Shown one piece after another: positions 27,840 through 35,868 of a stretch of DNA of 64,000 bases. Where the stretch lies: NCBI GenBank assembly GCA_965201045.1, contig OZ241746.1, positions 2,666,001-2,730,000 on the forward strand. The letters run 5' to 3'. Under the pieces are notes generated by a model that searched no databases, was not told where the DNA came from, and was given only the letters and a program-made list of their open reading frames with translations. The position numbers and the translations under genes are program-made. Source of the stretch: JAPORK01 sp026710285 (lineage in GTDB: Bacteria > Pseudomonadota > Gammaproteobacteria > Pseudomonadales > Endozoicomonadaceae). Numbering within the stretch: the stretch's first letter is position 1; every line of letters starts with the position of its first letter.

Positions 27840-28082
27840 TCATAGGTGAGTACATTGGTCTATCAACTGATCCATATCGATGCCCAGTGTCACCGTTATT
27901 TTTTTCACTGTTTCTTTTTGAGCTTTAGAGTCTCGCGATTCAATCTGAGCGATTGCAGCTTGTGAAATCCCCAACTTTGTGCCAAGTTCTGACTGGCTCA
28001 TCTTTTTGTATTTACATCAGGCAGCAATAAGTGATAAGCCATTTTTAACCTGGTAACCCACCACTTCATGGGGATTTGACAT
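27840..28082 (-). pseudogene. XRE-type antitoxin, inactivated by a stop codon
   Basis: Reads MSNPHEVVGYQVKNGLSLIA A-stop-CKYKKMSQSELGTKLGISQA, then AIAQIESRD and KKITVTLGIDMDQLID. This is a helix-turn-helix antitoxin of the RelB/HigA-like XRE class. The family has Ala-Trp-Arg where this gene has Ala-stop-Cys (TGG to TGA at 28017-28019, CGT to TGT). The N-terminal ATG coincides with the right end of a TnpB-type element, so the original start may be lost. No partner toxin gene is seen. Confidence 0.8.
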
Positions 28083-28098
28083 CCTTCTCTTCCTAAAG

Positions 28099-28358
28099 CT
28101 GTCTTTTATACACAAATCCCCAACAAAAATTTCAGATGAACAGAGCAGTAAATACAGGTAAATTTAGACAATTTTATCAATACTACCCTATCCGCTGGCT
28201 GAGCTTGTCGAAGCCTGGATGGGGACACTTAGGTTTTAATTTCTCCCAGGCTTCGACAGGCTCAGCCCACGGTGTGTCCGGCAAAGGCTGGTATATTCAG
28301 CAAAAAACAAACAGGCCAGAGTAAAAGACTGAATCTGAAAAATGTGACTAAGAGACAG
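28099..28358. mobile_element. IS50-like-end MITE, copy A (260 bp)
   Basis: The left end CTGTCTTTTATACACAAATC and right end (reverse complement CTGTCTCTTAGTCACATTTT) resemble the IS50/Tn5 outer end. A perfect 9-bp duplication TTCCTAAAG flanks it (28090-28098 and 28359-28367). Inside are two facing REP-like palindromes around 28196 and 28250. It is the inverted homologue of copy B at 62798. It carries no gene; two short frames inside are chance. Confidence 0.93.
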
Positions 28359-28361
28359 TTC

Positions 28362-28451
28362 CTAAAGGGAGGGGATTCCTCCTGCGAGACGCTCATGCCC
28401 GAGCGCAAGAATGTCTCTGGCAGCATTAACATCTCTGTTCATGTCCCTCGT
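28362..28451 (-). pseudogene. TnpB-type protein, C-terminal remnant
   Basis: Codons on the minus strand give TRDMNRDVNAARDILALG, HERLAGGIPSL and stop. NRDVNAARDI is the hallmark C-terminal motif of IS605/IS1341 TnpB nucleases (DRDxNAAxNI). The stop codon lies at the boundary of the MITE insertion. The element's right-end DNA continues on the other side of the MITE (28070-28098). Upstream the sequence changes abruptly to another transposase remnant. Confidence 0.8.
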
Positions 28452-28524
28452 GGTTAATAAACTGAATATTAGTAGGTTCTTTCATTGCGTTTTTTTACCT
28501 CTTCAATACGACAACTCTGACTAT

Positions 28525-28828
28525 ATCGTAATATTGAGAATATTAATATCTGTCACAGTCGGACCTGTGCTGTGATCGTAATGCCAACAAATAAGCTTAT
28601 TTTCATCACTATATGGCTTTTCCTGGATTGTATTATCCACAATTAGAACTGCATCATCTGATTCTATTTGCCTAACAGTACTTTTACTTCTTTCCACAGG
28701 TCTTTCGAAGTATATTTTCTTTCAGCAAGAAAACGATTGGTTTTATCATGGCTGACAGAATCATCCAGTAGTTGAGATAATCCTGTCTCTGTAGTTTGAT
28801 CAAATGAACTAATAAGATAGTCACTATA
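28525..28828 (-). pseudogene. DDE transposase remnant (IS701-like), frameshifted
   Basis: One frame reads DYLISSFDQTTETGLSQLLD, DSVSHDKTNRFLAERKYTSK and DLWKEVKVLLGK-stop. Another frame continues RQIESDDAVLIVDNTIQEKP and YSDENKLICWHYDHSTGPTV. This order is familiar from IS701/IS4-like DDE transposases (first catalytic Asp in LIVDNTIQEKP). The rest of the gene is absent. It abuts the TnpB remnant. Confidence 0.75.
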
Positions 28829-28855
28829 TTAAGTCGAATATTTGTTTATTCATGA

Positions 28856-28875
28856 AATGCATTATACAATGCATT
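28856..28875. promoter_or_regulatory. Paired AATGCATT palindromes, likely operator
   Basis: Two copies of the 8-bp palindrome AATGCATT (28856-28863, 28868-28875) sit 12 bp apart around a -10-like TATACA, 55 bp before the aminotransferase start. One helical turn spacing suggests a dimeric repressor or activator overlapping the promoter. The regulator is not known. Confidence 0.5.
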
Positions 28876-28929
28876 AATCTTATAAAAAAGCATTACTGCA
28901 TAACAGCAAATTCTAAGAGGAAATAAGTA

Positions 28930-30069
28930 GTGACTGAGTTTCAGCCTTTCGTTATGGAACGGATGATGTCTAAATTTGAGCAGGATGTCGCTTACAACTT
29001 GTCAGAAAGCGGTGTTCACCCTGTATTACTTAAAGCATTGCTCGCCTGGCATCCTGAGAAAACAGATGAACTTTTAGCCACTGAACTGAACTATCCTCAT
29101 GTCAACGGTATTCCCGGGCTGCGTCAAAATATTTCAATGCTTTACAACAATGCAACATCGGAAAATATATTGGTGACAGTCGGTGCGATTGAGGCGAACT
29201 ATATTGCCATTCGCACACTCCTTAATCCAGGCGATGAAATTGTGATTATGTCACCTAATTATATGCAGATTTGGGGTATTGCTAAAAACCATAATCTTAA
29301 TATCAAAACCTTTCATCTGCAGGAAGAAAAAGGGTGGGCACCCGATATTGAAGAACTTGAATCTGTCATCACCCCTAAAACAAAACTGATTGCAGTATGC
29401 AATCCAAATAATCCAACAGGACGGATTTTAACCGAAGCCGAGATGGATAAAATAGTGGCTTGTGCTGAAAAATCAGGGGCATGGCTTCTTTCAGATGAAG
29501 TCTATCGTGGTGCGAACAGGGTCGTTGATGAAGAAAACCCCTCTTTTTATGGTCGCTATGATAAAGTGCTCGCCATAGGCAGTCTCAGTAAAGCTTATGG
29601 GCTTCCTGGTTTGCGGATTGGCTGGGTTGCCGGACCCCAGAAAGTACTCGATGAGATGTGGGCAAGACATGAATATATCACTATTAGTGCGTCGATGTTA
29701 TCCAATAAACTGGCTGAAATTGCATTGTCACCTGATGTTCGTCCCCATTTTCTGGCAAGAACACGGCGTTATATTCGGGAAGGTTTTCCGGTGCTCGAAG
29801 AGTGGATGAATCATCATCCGGATAGCTTTACCTTCACACCTCCCGATGCCTCGGCAGTAGCTTTTATCCGTTATCATTTAAATGTCAATTCAACGCTTTT
29901 TACCGAACGTCTGCGTAAAGAAAAGAGTGTTTTAATTGTGCCCGGAGACCACTTTGGGCTCGATCACTTTCTGCGAATTAGTTTCGGGTTACCACATGAT
30001 TACCTTTTATCTGCTTTACAGCGTATTCAGGAATTAATGGATGAATTTAGATCATCAGATAACAGTTAA
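28930..30069 (+). CDS. PLP-dependent aminotransferase, class I/II fold
   Basis: 379 aa. It has the fold-type I motifs: CNPNNPTGRILTEAE (substrate/PLP), WLLSDEVYRG (PLP pyridine Asp) and SLSKAYGLPGLRIGW, with the PLP lysine in SLSK near residue 222, and FLRISFGL at the C-terminus (substrate carboxylate Arg). The GTG start at 28930 has AGAGGA about 9 nt upstream. It overlaps the next gene, which encodes an ornithine cyclodeaminase homologue, so they form one operon. The substrate is not deducible; amino-acid catabolism of an unusual substrate is likely. Confidence 0.9.
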   Translation: MTEFQPFVMERMMSKFEQDVAYNLSESGVHPVLLKALLAWHPEKTDELLATELNYPHVNGIPGLRQNISMLYNNATSENILVTVGAIEANYIAIRTLLNPGDEIVIMSPNYMQIWGIAKNHNLNIKTFHLQEEKGWAPDIEELESVITPKTKLIAVCNPNNPTGRILTEAEMDKIVACAEKSGAWLLSDEVYRGANRVVDEENPSFYGRYDKVLAIGSLSKAYGLPGLRIGWVAGPQKVLDEMWARHEYITISASMLSNKLAEIALSPDVRPHFLARTRRYIREGFPVLEEWMNHHPDSFTFTPPDASAVAFIRYHLNVNSTLFTERLRKEKSVLIVPGDHFGLDHFLRISFGLPHDYLLSALQRIQELMDEFRSSDNS

Positions 30070-31033
30070 AAGTATGAAACCCAAAATTATTTCTTTAGAT
30101 CAAATTAAAACGGTTATCTCAAAAATTGATCTCATCAATCCTATCAAAGAAGGCTTTATAGCCTACTCATCCGGCAGAGCTGTTGTGCCACCTGTCGGAG
30201 AGCTACTGCTTGATCAAGGTGAAGTGCATATCAAATATGGTTATATTAAGCACAGCCCCTGTTATGTGGTTAAAGTGGCTTCCGGTTTTTATAATAATCC
30301 GGCACTGGGTTTAGCATCAAGCAATGGTCTTATACTTTTGTTTAGTCAAACCACAGGTGAGCTGATCGCTATTTTGCTTGACGAAGGTTTTCTGACCGAT
30401 ACAAGGACAGCTGTTGCCGGTGCCATTGCAGCCGAGTATCTTGCACCAAAAAAGATAAAAAAAATAGGTATTATAGGTACAGGAACACAGGCAAAACTAC
30501 AGCTTTTATATTTAAAAGAACAGACTGTCTGTCGTGAAGTATTGGTCTGGGGTTTGAATGAAAAAAATCTACACGCGTATCGTGATGAAATGGAGCAATA
30601 TGGTTTTCAGGTTGAAGTGACAAGCGATATAAGAGGGTGTCTTCATCATTGTAACCTGATCGTTACCACAACACCTGCAATCTCACCATTATTTTATCTT
30701 TCTGATGTTCAACCTGGGACGCATATCACGGCAGTTGGCTCAGATACACCCGACAAACAGGAATTCGATAGCAACATTTTAAAAGCTGCCGATCTTGTCG
30801 TGGCAGACAGTATGGCACAATGCAGAGTAAGGGGAGAAATTCATCATGCAATAAAAGCAAAGCATGTGACAGAATACGAGGTGACAGAACTCGGCCATAT
30901 TATCTCAGGCAAGAGAGCCGGACGGACTTCAGAGGATCAGTTAACGGTCATTGATTTAACAGGTGTTGCTGTACAGGATATTAAAGTTTCAGAGGCCGTT
31001 TATAATTATCTGACCACATCAAAGTTTTATTGA
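30041..31033 (+). CDS. Ornithine cyclodeaminase / mu-crystallin family protein
   Basis: Up to 330 aa. It has the Rossmann motif KKIGIIGTGTQAKLQL near 150 and family blocks LLDEGFLTDTRTAVAGAIAA and HITAVGSDTPDKQEFDSNIL. Members are NAD(P)-dependent cyclodeaminases, alanine/imine reductases or ectoine-utilisation EutC. An ATG at 30041 overlaps the aminotransferase by 29 bp and has AGGAA upstream; an alternative ATG at 30074 lies just after its stop. Partner aminotransferase suggests a short catabolic or imine-reduction route. Specificity unknown. Confidence 0.9.
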   Translation: MNLDHQITVKSMKPKIISLDQIKTVISKIDLINPIKEGFIAYSSGRAVVPPVGELLLDQGEVHIKYGYIKHSPCYVVKVASGFYNNPALGLASSNGLILLFSQTTGELIAILLDEGFLTDTRTAVAGAIAAEYLAPKKIKKIGIIGTGTQAKLQLLYLKEQTVCREVLVWGLNEKNLHAYRDEMEQYGFQVEVTSDIRGCLHHCNLIVTTTPAISPLFYLSDVQPGTHITAVGSDTPDKQEFDSNILKAADLVVADSMAQCRVRGEIHHAIKAKHVTEYEVTELGHIISGKRAGRTSEDQLTVIDLTGVAVQDIKVSEAVYNYLTTSKFY

Positions 31034-31391
31034 CTATAGTTTTCAAACTCAATTTTTTAATCACTACTGTACAAGGAGCCGGAAAGGAAATTTTATGGTA
31101 GGAAGGAAAACGGAAAAAGAGATAGCTCTAAAGGAAAGAGTCTCTTGTACAAAATTGATAAAATAACGTTTGATAGTAAACCCTCCTTCTTATGAAGAAG
31201 CTACTTGTCTGGGTAAGCAACAATAATATCAAAAGTGTTTTCTTTAGATTTTCTTGCTCTTTGGAATTTTCAAATGGTTTTTGAGTACAAATTTTTGTTG
31301 TCTGTTCCTGATTCTGTATGATGCTTTTTAACACTAAACCTGTGCTGAGATGTGGTATCAACCGTATTAACTATAAAAGGAATGGAATATC
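31034..31391. other. Region upstream of the tyrosine phosphatase with a paralogue scrap
   Basis: On the minus strand near 31240-31275, NSKEQENLKKTL echoes NSKEQENLKENT of the downstream phosphatase (31650 region), with clear DNA similarity over about 40 bp in opposite orientation. The rest of the 77-codon minus-strand frame at 31128-31361 is not recognisable. It looks like a shred of a paralogue rather than a live gene. Confidence 0.5.
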
Positions 31392-32744
31392 ATGAAAACA
31401 CACCTTAAAAAAGTTATGAGAGCTTGTCTGATTTATTGTTTTCTTTCTATGTTTTGTGGAGGTAATTTGTGTGGAGTGCTGGCACAAGGCGGTAAAGATG
31501 GCAACGGTACGCCTGAAGAGGCTACGAACAACCAGGCTAACAATGCATCTGATACTAACAGTACAGAATGGGATAATGCCGCTGACAACCATGACCAAGG
31601 TGAAAAGGGTAATGCACTTAATGCCTGGATAGCCGAACAATCTAAAAATTCCAAAGAGCAGGAAAATCTAAAAGAAAACACTGCACTCTGTTCTGTTTTT
31701 GACTCACCTGTACAATTCCCAAAAGAGTTTTTTCCTTCTGAGAATTTGCAGATGGTTTTAGACCATGAAGAACCAGCTTCAGTCACTTTAAATAGAAAAT
31801 CAGCTTCATCCTCTTTGATGGAAAGAAGGATAGGTAGACTGGCGTTGAAACTTGAGGAATTTCAGCTCAATATACCTAAAAAGCAAGCAGAGAACAATCT
31901 TTCTGATCTTTCTCGAAAAGTTTTTGCAGAGATACCTGCGTCCGATATCAGTACCCATTCAGCAGAAGGTCATGGTAAGAGAACAAAAGGTAAGATGGTA
32001 CTTTATCCTATTAATTATGAGAATACGTTTGTTTTAGCGCATGAAGCACCAGGTTTGTGTAAGCTGTCAGATTTCTTCAAGCTGACTAAAGAGTCTGGCA
32101 CAAAAACCATAATTTGCCTTGAGTCTTGGTGTGAGTATCCTGTACCTAAAGAGATTCTTGAAGGACCATATAGGATTCCAGGCAGTAATGTTTATAGAGA
32201 TGGAGGATTGGAAGTTACTGCTGATAATTATAAAGCACTGAAAGAACTTCCACCTCCGGGTAATCAACTTGACTTTAAAACAAATGCATTACCTGACACA
32301 GATCAATGTGCACAACCGCTTGCCGGTGAATATCAGTTACATATTAAAACCGGCACTGAAGATGATCAAACAATTAGAGTCATTTATATTCCCAATATGG
32401 AAGATGGTAAAGGCGCAAATTTTGAATTTTTAAAAGCAATAGAACCGATGATCAATGAGCATACGCAGATACATTGTCGTGCAGGTCTGGGAAGAACAGG
32501 AACAGTAATTGTAGCTACAGAGCTGATACGGTTACATGAAAAAGATAAAAATTTTCTTACAAAAGACAACCTGGTAGACATCATCAAAACCCTTATAGCT
32601 GAAGGGCGTGCTTTACGAGAGGATCCCCGCTTCGTACAACAGTCTGAGCAGGTATACTCTTTATTAAAGCTTGGAGTTGAGTTGCTGGGAATGACTGAAG
32701 ACAATTTTATTAAAAATTATAAGGAAAATAATCCATCAGAGTAA
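31392..32744 (+). CDS. Secreted tyrosine-phosphatase-like protein
   Basis: 450 aa. A signal peptide (MKTHLKKVMRACLIYCFLSM...VLAQ) is followed by a low-complexity Asn/Glu-rich spacer to about 90 and a C-terminal phosphatase domain. It has the P-loop HCRAGLGRTG (CX5R; Cys near 362, Arg near 368) preceded by a possible acid-loop region (YIPNMEDG) and followed by a helical lid. The loop is of the protein tyrosine/dual-specificity type. Such secreted phosphatases in host-associated bacteria act on host phosphoproteins, which is inference here. An RBS-like AAAGGAATGG lies upstream of the ATG. It is flanked by a terminator. Confidence 0.85.
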   Translation: MKTHLKKVMRACLIYCFLSMFCGGNLCGVLAQGGKDGNGTPEEATNNQANNASDTNSTEWDNAADNHDQGEKGNALNAWIAEQSKNSKEQENLKENTALCSVFDSPVQFPKEFFPSENLQMVLDHEEPASVTLNRKSASSSLMERRIGRLALKLEEFQLNIPKKQAENNLSDLSRKVFAEIPASDISTHSAEGHGKRTKGKMVLYPINYENTFVLAHEAPGLCKLSDFFKLTKESGTKTIICLESWCEYPVPKEILEGPYRIPGSNVYRDGGLEVTADNYKALKELPPPGNQLDFKTNALPDTDQCAQPLAGEYQLHIKTGTEDDQTIRVIYIPNMEDGKGANFEFLKAIEPMINEHTQIHCRAGLGRTGTVIVATELIRLHEKDKNFLTKDNLVDIIKTLIAEGRALREDPRFVQQSEQVYSLLKLGVELLGMTEDNFIKNYKENNPSE

Positions 32745-32794
32745 AATTTTTTTGCTAACTGATACTTCTAGCAATACTCCGAACTATTTTTGTA

Positions 32795-32866
32795 GTTTTA
32801 CCGACAATACAAAGCTAGCTGTTGCGGTTAGCTTTTTTATTAAATTTTGTTCGGTAAAACTTTTAA
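32795..32866 (+). terminator. Nested-stem terminator after the phosphatase gene
   Basis: An outer stem GTTTTACCGA (32795-32804) / TCGGTAAAAC (32851-32860) ends in a T run. It encloses an inner hairpin AAAGCTA / TAGCTTT (32811-32835) also followed by Ts. Either form would terminate transcription. Confidence 0.75.
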
Positions 32867-33252
32867 ATTTTGCCATAATAAAAAAATAACCGTTAGTTTT
32901 TACATTCTCATAATGTTGTTTCTTCGTTTTGACCTCAACCTTTTTGCTGTATATCCTGACTTAATCTGCTAAAACAGGTTTGCCTTTGTTAACAGCAGCG
33001 TCAAAAGCGGTGGATAAAATAAAAAAATGGGTAAACAGATAATTTCTTGATTCATGCTCACAACACAAAATAAATATACGTTTTTGTTCGTAACAGATAA
33101 AAACCGCATGCAAATAAAATAATTACATACATCAGTTAGTCCAGACTGGTTTTTCTTAATACTATTTTACACGCTAAATTTTAGGCTTAACGTCCTGACC
33201 AATATTTAAATTCATAATCTTAAAAACAGTTAATTTATCTGAGGTTCATACA
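32867..33252. other. Intergenic region before the Cys-rich protein
   Basis: No gene, tRNA or known repeat visible. It presumably holds the promoter of the gene at 33253. Confidence 0.4.
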
Positions 33253-34029
33253 ATGAATAAAAAAATAACGCTTACCATGTGCATAATGATCAGTCTGCTT
33301 AGTGCGCATGCATGGATACATATCGTACATAAAAATAACTTAACCATTACAGCAATGAAAAATAACCCACCTCATAAGCTACAGCTACCTCCGGATACAC
33401 TCAAAGCAGAAGAGATAAATGCAATAACATTTAACGAAAATAGTCACGCCATTAGCCATGGGCAAAAATATGAGGGAACAGCAATGAAATTTACCGGATG
33501 TATTAATAACCAAGTGCCTAAATGTTATCCACATTCAACATTAACCATCAAAGCTAGCAGACATCAAAAGAGTGCTGTTGCTGATCAGTTTAGTCAATGG
33601 CTTAATAATATCGCATTAAGTTCTATATCCAGCAACCTTCCGTCAAAACTCAATTTTGCCGTTAAAGGCATATTAAGCTATAAAGGAATACATCAATGCC
33701 AGCCAGCCGATAAAAATCCTGCCTGTAAAACTAAAAAAACCGAGAACCAGTCAGTAACGATTGAAAATTTTATTTTTGCTCAAAATGAGGATCACTGGTG
33801 GTTGGGTAGTCCAAATTGTGCCTTTGATTATAACGAATTACGCAAGAGGCATGAGCATAAATGGCTAAAAAAAATTCTTATTAAAGACTGGCTTGATTGT
33901 AAAGCAAGAATGTTTACAGCTTGTAAAACCACAAGCTTTATGACCTGTAAAACAAAAGAAGGAGGCAGCGCCTGTGTTTCACTGAAAAAAAACACAGTCA
34001 ACATTGTGCCCGGACAATGTAGTTTTTAA
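33253..34029 (+). CDS. Cysteine-rich secreted protein of unknown function
   Basis: 258 aa. An N-terminal hydrophobic segment (MNKKITLTMCIMISLLSAHA) fits a signal peptide or anchor. The mature part has about a dozen cysteines, many in pairs (FTGCINNQVPKCY, QCQPADKNPACK, CKARMFTACKTTSFMTCKT, SACVS, GQCSF), implying disulfides in the periplasm or outside. I recognise no domain. It is monocistronic, with a bidirectional terminator shared with icd. TGAGG lies upstream of the ATG. Confidence 0.75.
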   Translation: MNKKITLTMCIMISLLSAHAWIHIVHKNNLTITAMKNNPPHKLQLPPDTLKAEEINAITFNENSHAISHGQKYEGTAMKFTGCINNQVPKCYPHSTLTIKASRHQKSAVADQFSQWLNNIALSSISSNLPSKLNFAVKGILSYKGIHQCQPADKNPACKTKKTENQSVTIENFIFAQNEDHWWLGSPNCAFDYNELRKRHEHKWLKKILIKDWLDCKARMFTACKTTSFMTCKTKEGGSACVSLKKNTVNIVPGQCSF

Positions 34030-34068
34030 AGCAATAAAGATCTTTGATTTGTATAGCGTAAAGACACA

Positions 34069-34105
34069 ATCATCATTTCTGAATTTACAGAAATGATGAT
34101 TTTAT
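34069..34105. terminator. Bidirectional terminator between convergent genes
   Basis: ATCATCATTTCTG (34069-34081) pairs perfectly with CAGAAATGATGAT (34088-34100) across a 6-nt loop, with T/A-rich flanks on both sides. It serves the Cys-rich gene (plus) and icd (minus). Confidence 0.85.
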
Positions 34106-34177
34106 ACAAAGAGATATTTTTTGAGTAAAAACACTTACTGAAGAAAAGTGTTTAATATCTGTGCTGTAAAATAGCTG

Positions 34178-35440
34178 TTATGCAAAGATATGTTTTACAA
34201 TTTCCTCTCCAAACTGTGAGCATGAAACCAGCGTTGCATTTTCCATCATGCGTTCAAAATCATAAGTGACTTTTTTAGCTTCAATGGCAGCAGCAACACC
34301 TTTGATAACCAGGTCTGCTGCTTCCGTCCAGCCTAAATGACGCAGCATCATTTCTCCGGAAAGAATTAAAGAGCCGGGGTTTACTTTATCTTTCCCTGCA
34401 TGAACAGGTGCTGTACCGTGAGTTGCTTCAAACAATGCTACTTCACTGCCTATATTGGCACCCGGGGCAATACCTATTCCTCCTACCTGGGCAGCCAGTG
34501 CATCGGAGAGATAATCTCCATTTAAATTTAGTGTGGCAATCACGCTATACTCTTTTGGTCTTAACAAAATTTGCTGTAGAAAAGCATCTGCAATCACGTC
34601 ATTAATGATGATCTTATTACCGGTTTTAGGATTTTTTAATGTACACCAAGGACCGCCATCAAGTAGTTCTGCACCAAATTCATTTCTGGCTAACTCGTAG
34701 GCGCACTGTTTAAAGTAACCTTCAGTAAACTTCATAATATTACCTTTATGCACAAAAGTAACTGTCGGGCGATCATTATCGATGGCGAACTGAATAGCCT
34801 TACGTACCAAACGCTCAGTTCCCTGGCGGGAAACCGGCTTAACACCTATGCCGCATTCATGACTAAAGCGTATCTGAGTAACACCCATCTCATCTTCCAG
34901 AAAATGAATGACTTTCTTTACCTGTTCAGAGTCTGCCTGCCACTCAATTCCGGCATAAATATCTTCAGAGTTTTCCCGGAAAATAATCATGTCGGTCAGA
35001 TCGGGTCGCTTCAGCGGGCTTGGCACACCGTTAAACCAGCGTATCGGACGAATACAGGCATAAAGATCTAATTGCTGACGTAAGGCTACATTCAGGGAGC
35101 GAATACCACCGCCAACCGGTGTGGTTAACGGACCTTTAATACCTACTTTAAATTCACGCATTGCCTCTAATGTTTCATCAGGCAACCAGGTATTTTCATC
35201 ATAAATTTTGGTGGCCTTTTCACCGGCATATATCTCCATCCAATGAATTTGGCGCTGGTCACTGTAAGCTTTTTCAACGGCTGCATTGATAACGGCATGC
35301 ATGGGTGGAGTAATATCAACACCTATCCCGTCACCTTCAATAAAAGGGATAACCGGTTGATTGGGCACATTCAAAGATCCATCTTTATTGACAGAAATTT
35401 TTTTCCCTGCGTCTGGAGTGGTCACTTTTTGGTAGGTCAT
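34178..35440 (-). CDS. icd: Isocitrate dehydrogenase
   Basis: 420 aa, full length for the bacterial homodimeric enzyme. It has GGIRSLNVALRQQLDLYACI (substrate-binding Ser and Arg), NGDYLSDALAAQVGGIGIAPGAN, and HGTAPVHAGKDKVNPG. In E. coli the NADP-selecting residues are Lys344-Tyr345 (HGTAPKY); here they are Val-His, though the downstream Tyr and Arg (VTYDFER) are kept, so cofactor preference is uncertain. It converts isocitrate to 2-oxoglutarate in the TCA cycle. GGAG lies 9 nt before the ATG. Confidence 0.97.
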   Translation of the reverse strand: MTYQKVTTPDAGKKISVNKDGSLNVPNQPVIPFIEGDGIGVDITPPMHAVINAAVEKAYSDQRQIHWMEIYAGEKATKIYDENTWLPDETLEAMREFKVGIKGPLTTPVGGGIRSLNVALRQQLDLYACIRPIRWFNGVPSPLKRPDLTDMIIFRENSEDIYAGIEWQADSEQVKKVIHFLEDEMGVTQIRFSHECGIGVKPVSRQGTERLVRKAIQFAIDNDRPTVTFVHKGNIMKFTEGYFKQCAYELARNEFGAELLDGGPWCTLKNPKTGNKIIINDVIADAFLQQILLRPKEYSVIATLNLNGDYLSDALAAQVGGIGIAPGANIGSEVALFEATHGTAPVHAGKDKVNPGSLILSGEMMLRHLGWTEAADLVIKGVAAAIEAKKVTYDFERMMENATLVSCSQFGEEIVKHIFA

Positions 35441-35800
35441 TATTTATATTCTCCGGTATACAGTTATTAATGTTTATAAATTTACACACTATTAAAAGTG
35501 TGGTTTTAATCAGTAAAAACAGTAGCTTTGTAGTGTTTTTTGTTAGTTATCAGTGTTCTTTATCTACATCCATTCACTAAATAAACAAGCATAAAAAGTT
35601 TAAGTTACTGCGATTTTTCATTGATCTTACCTGAAAAACCCGGTTTTTTCTAACCTGAATCTGTAATGCTTATTCAGTTTTTATTTTACCACGTAACGAA
35701 TATTTTATTTTGCTTATAACAAAACACTGAAAAACAAACTTCTATATTATATTCATGTTTACAAATTTATTGCAGCAATTAAGTTTTCTTGTTTTGACCA

Positions 35801-35829
35801 CTTGAAATATGACAGGCAGACCCCCATTA
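35801..35829 (+). promoter_or_regulatory. Sigma-32 heat-shock promoter of htpG
   Basis: CTTGAAA (35801-35807), 14 bp, then CCCCATTA (35822-35829). This matches the RpoH consensus CTTGAAA-N11-16-CCCCATnT nearly perfectly and lies about 40 bp upstream of the htpG start. Confidence 0.92.
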
Positions 35830-35868
35830 ACTTACTCAACCGTTATTGTAACAGGAGGAATGATCCAT

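Noticed and set aside
28136..28457. Two short plus-strand frames of about 60 codons
   Set aside because: They lie within MITE copy A and the TnpB remnant, in the wrong strand or frame.
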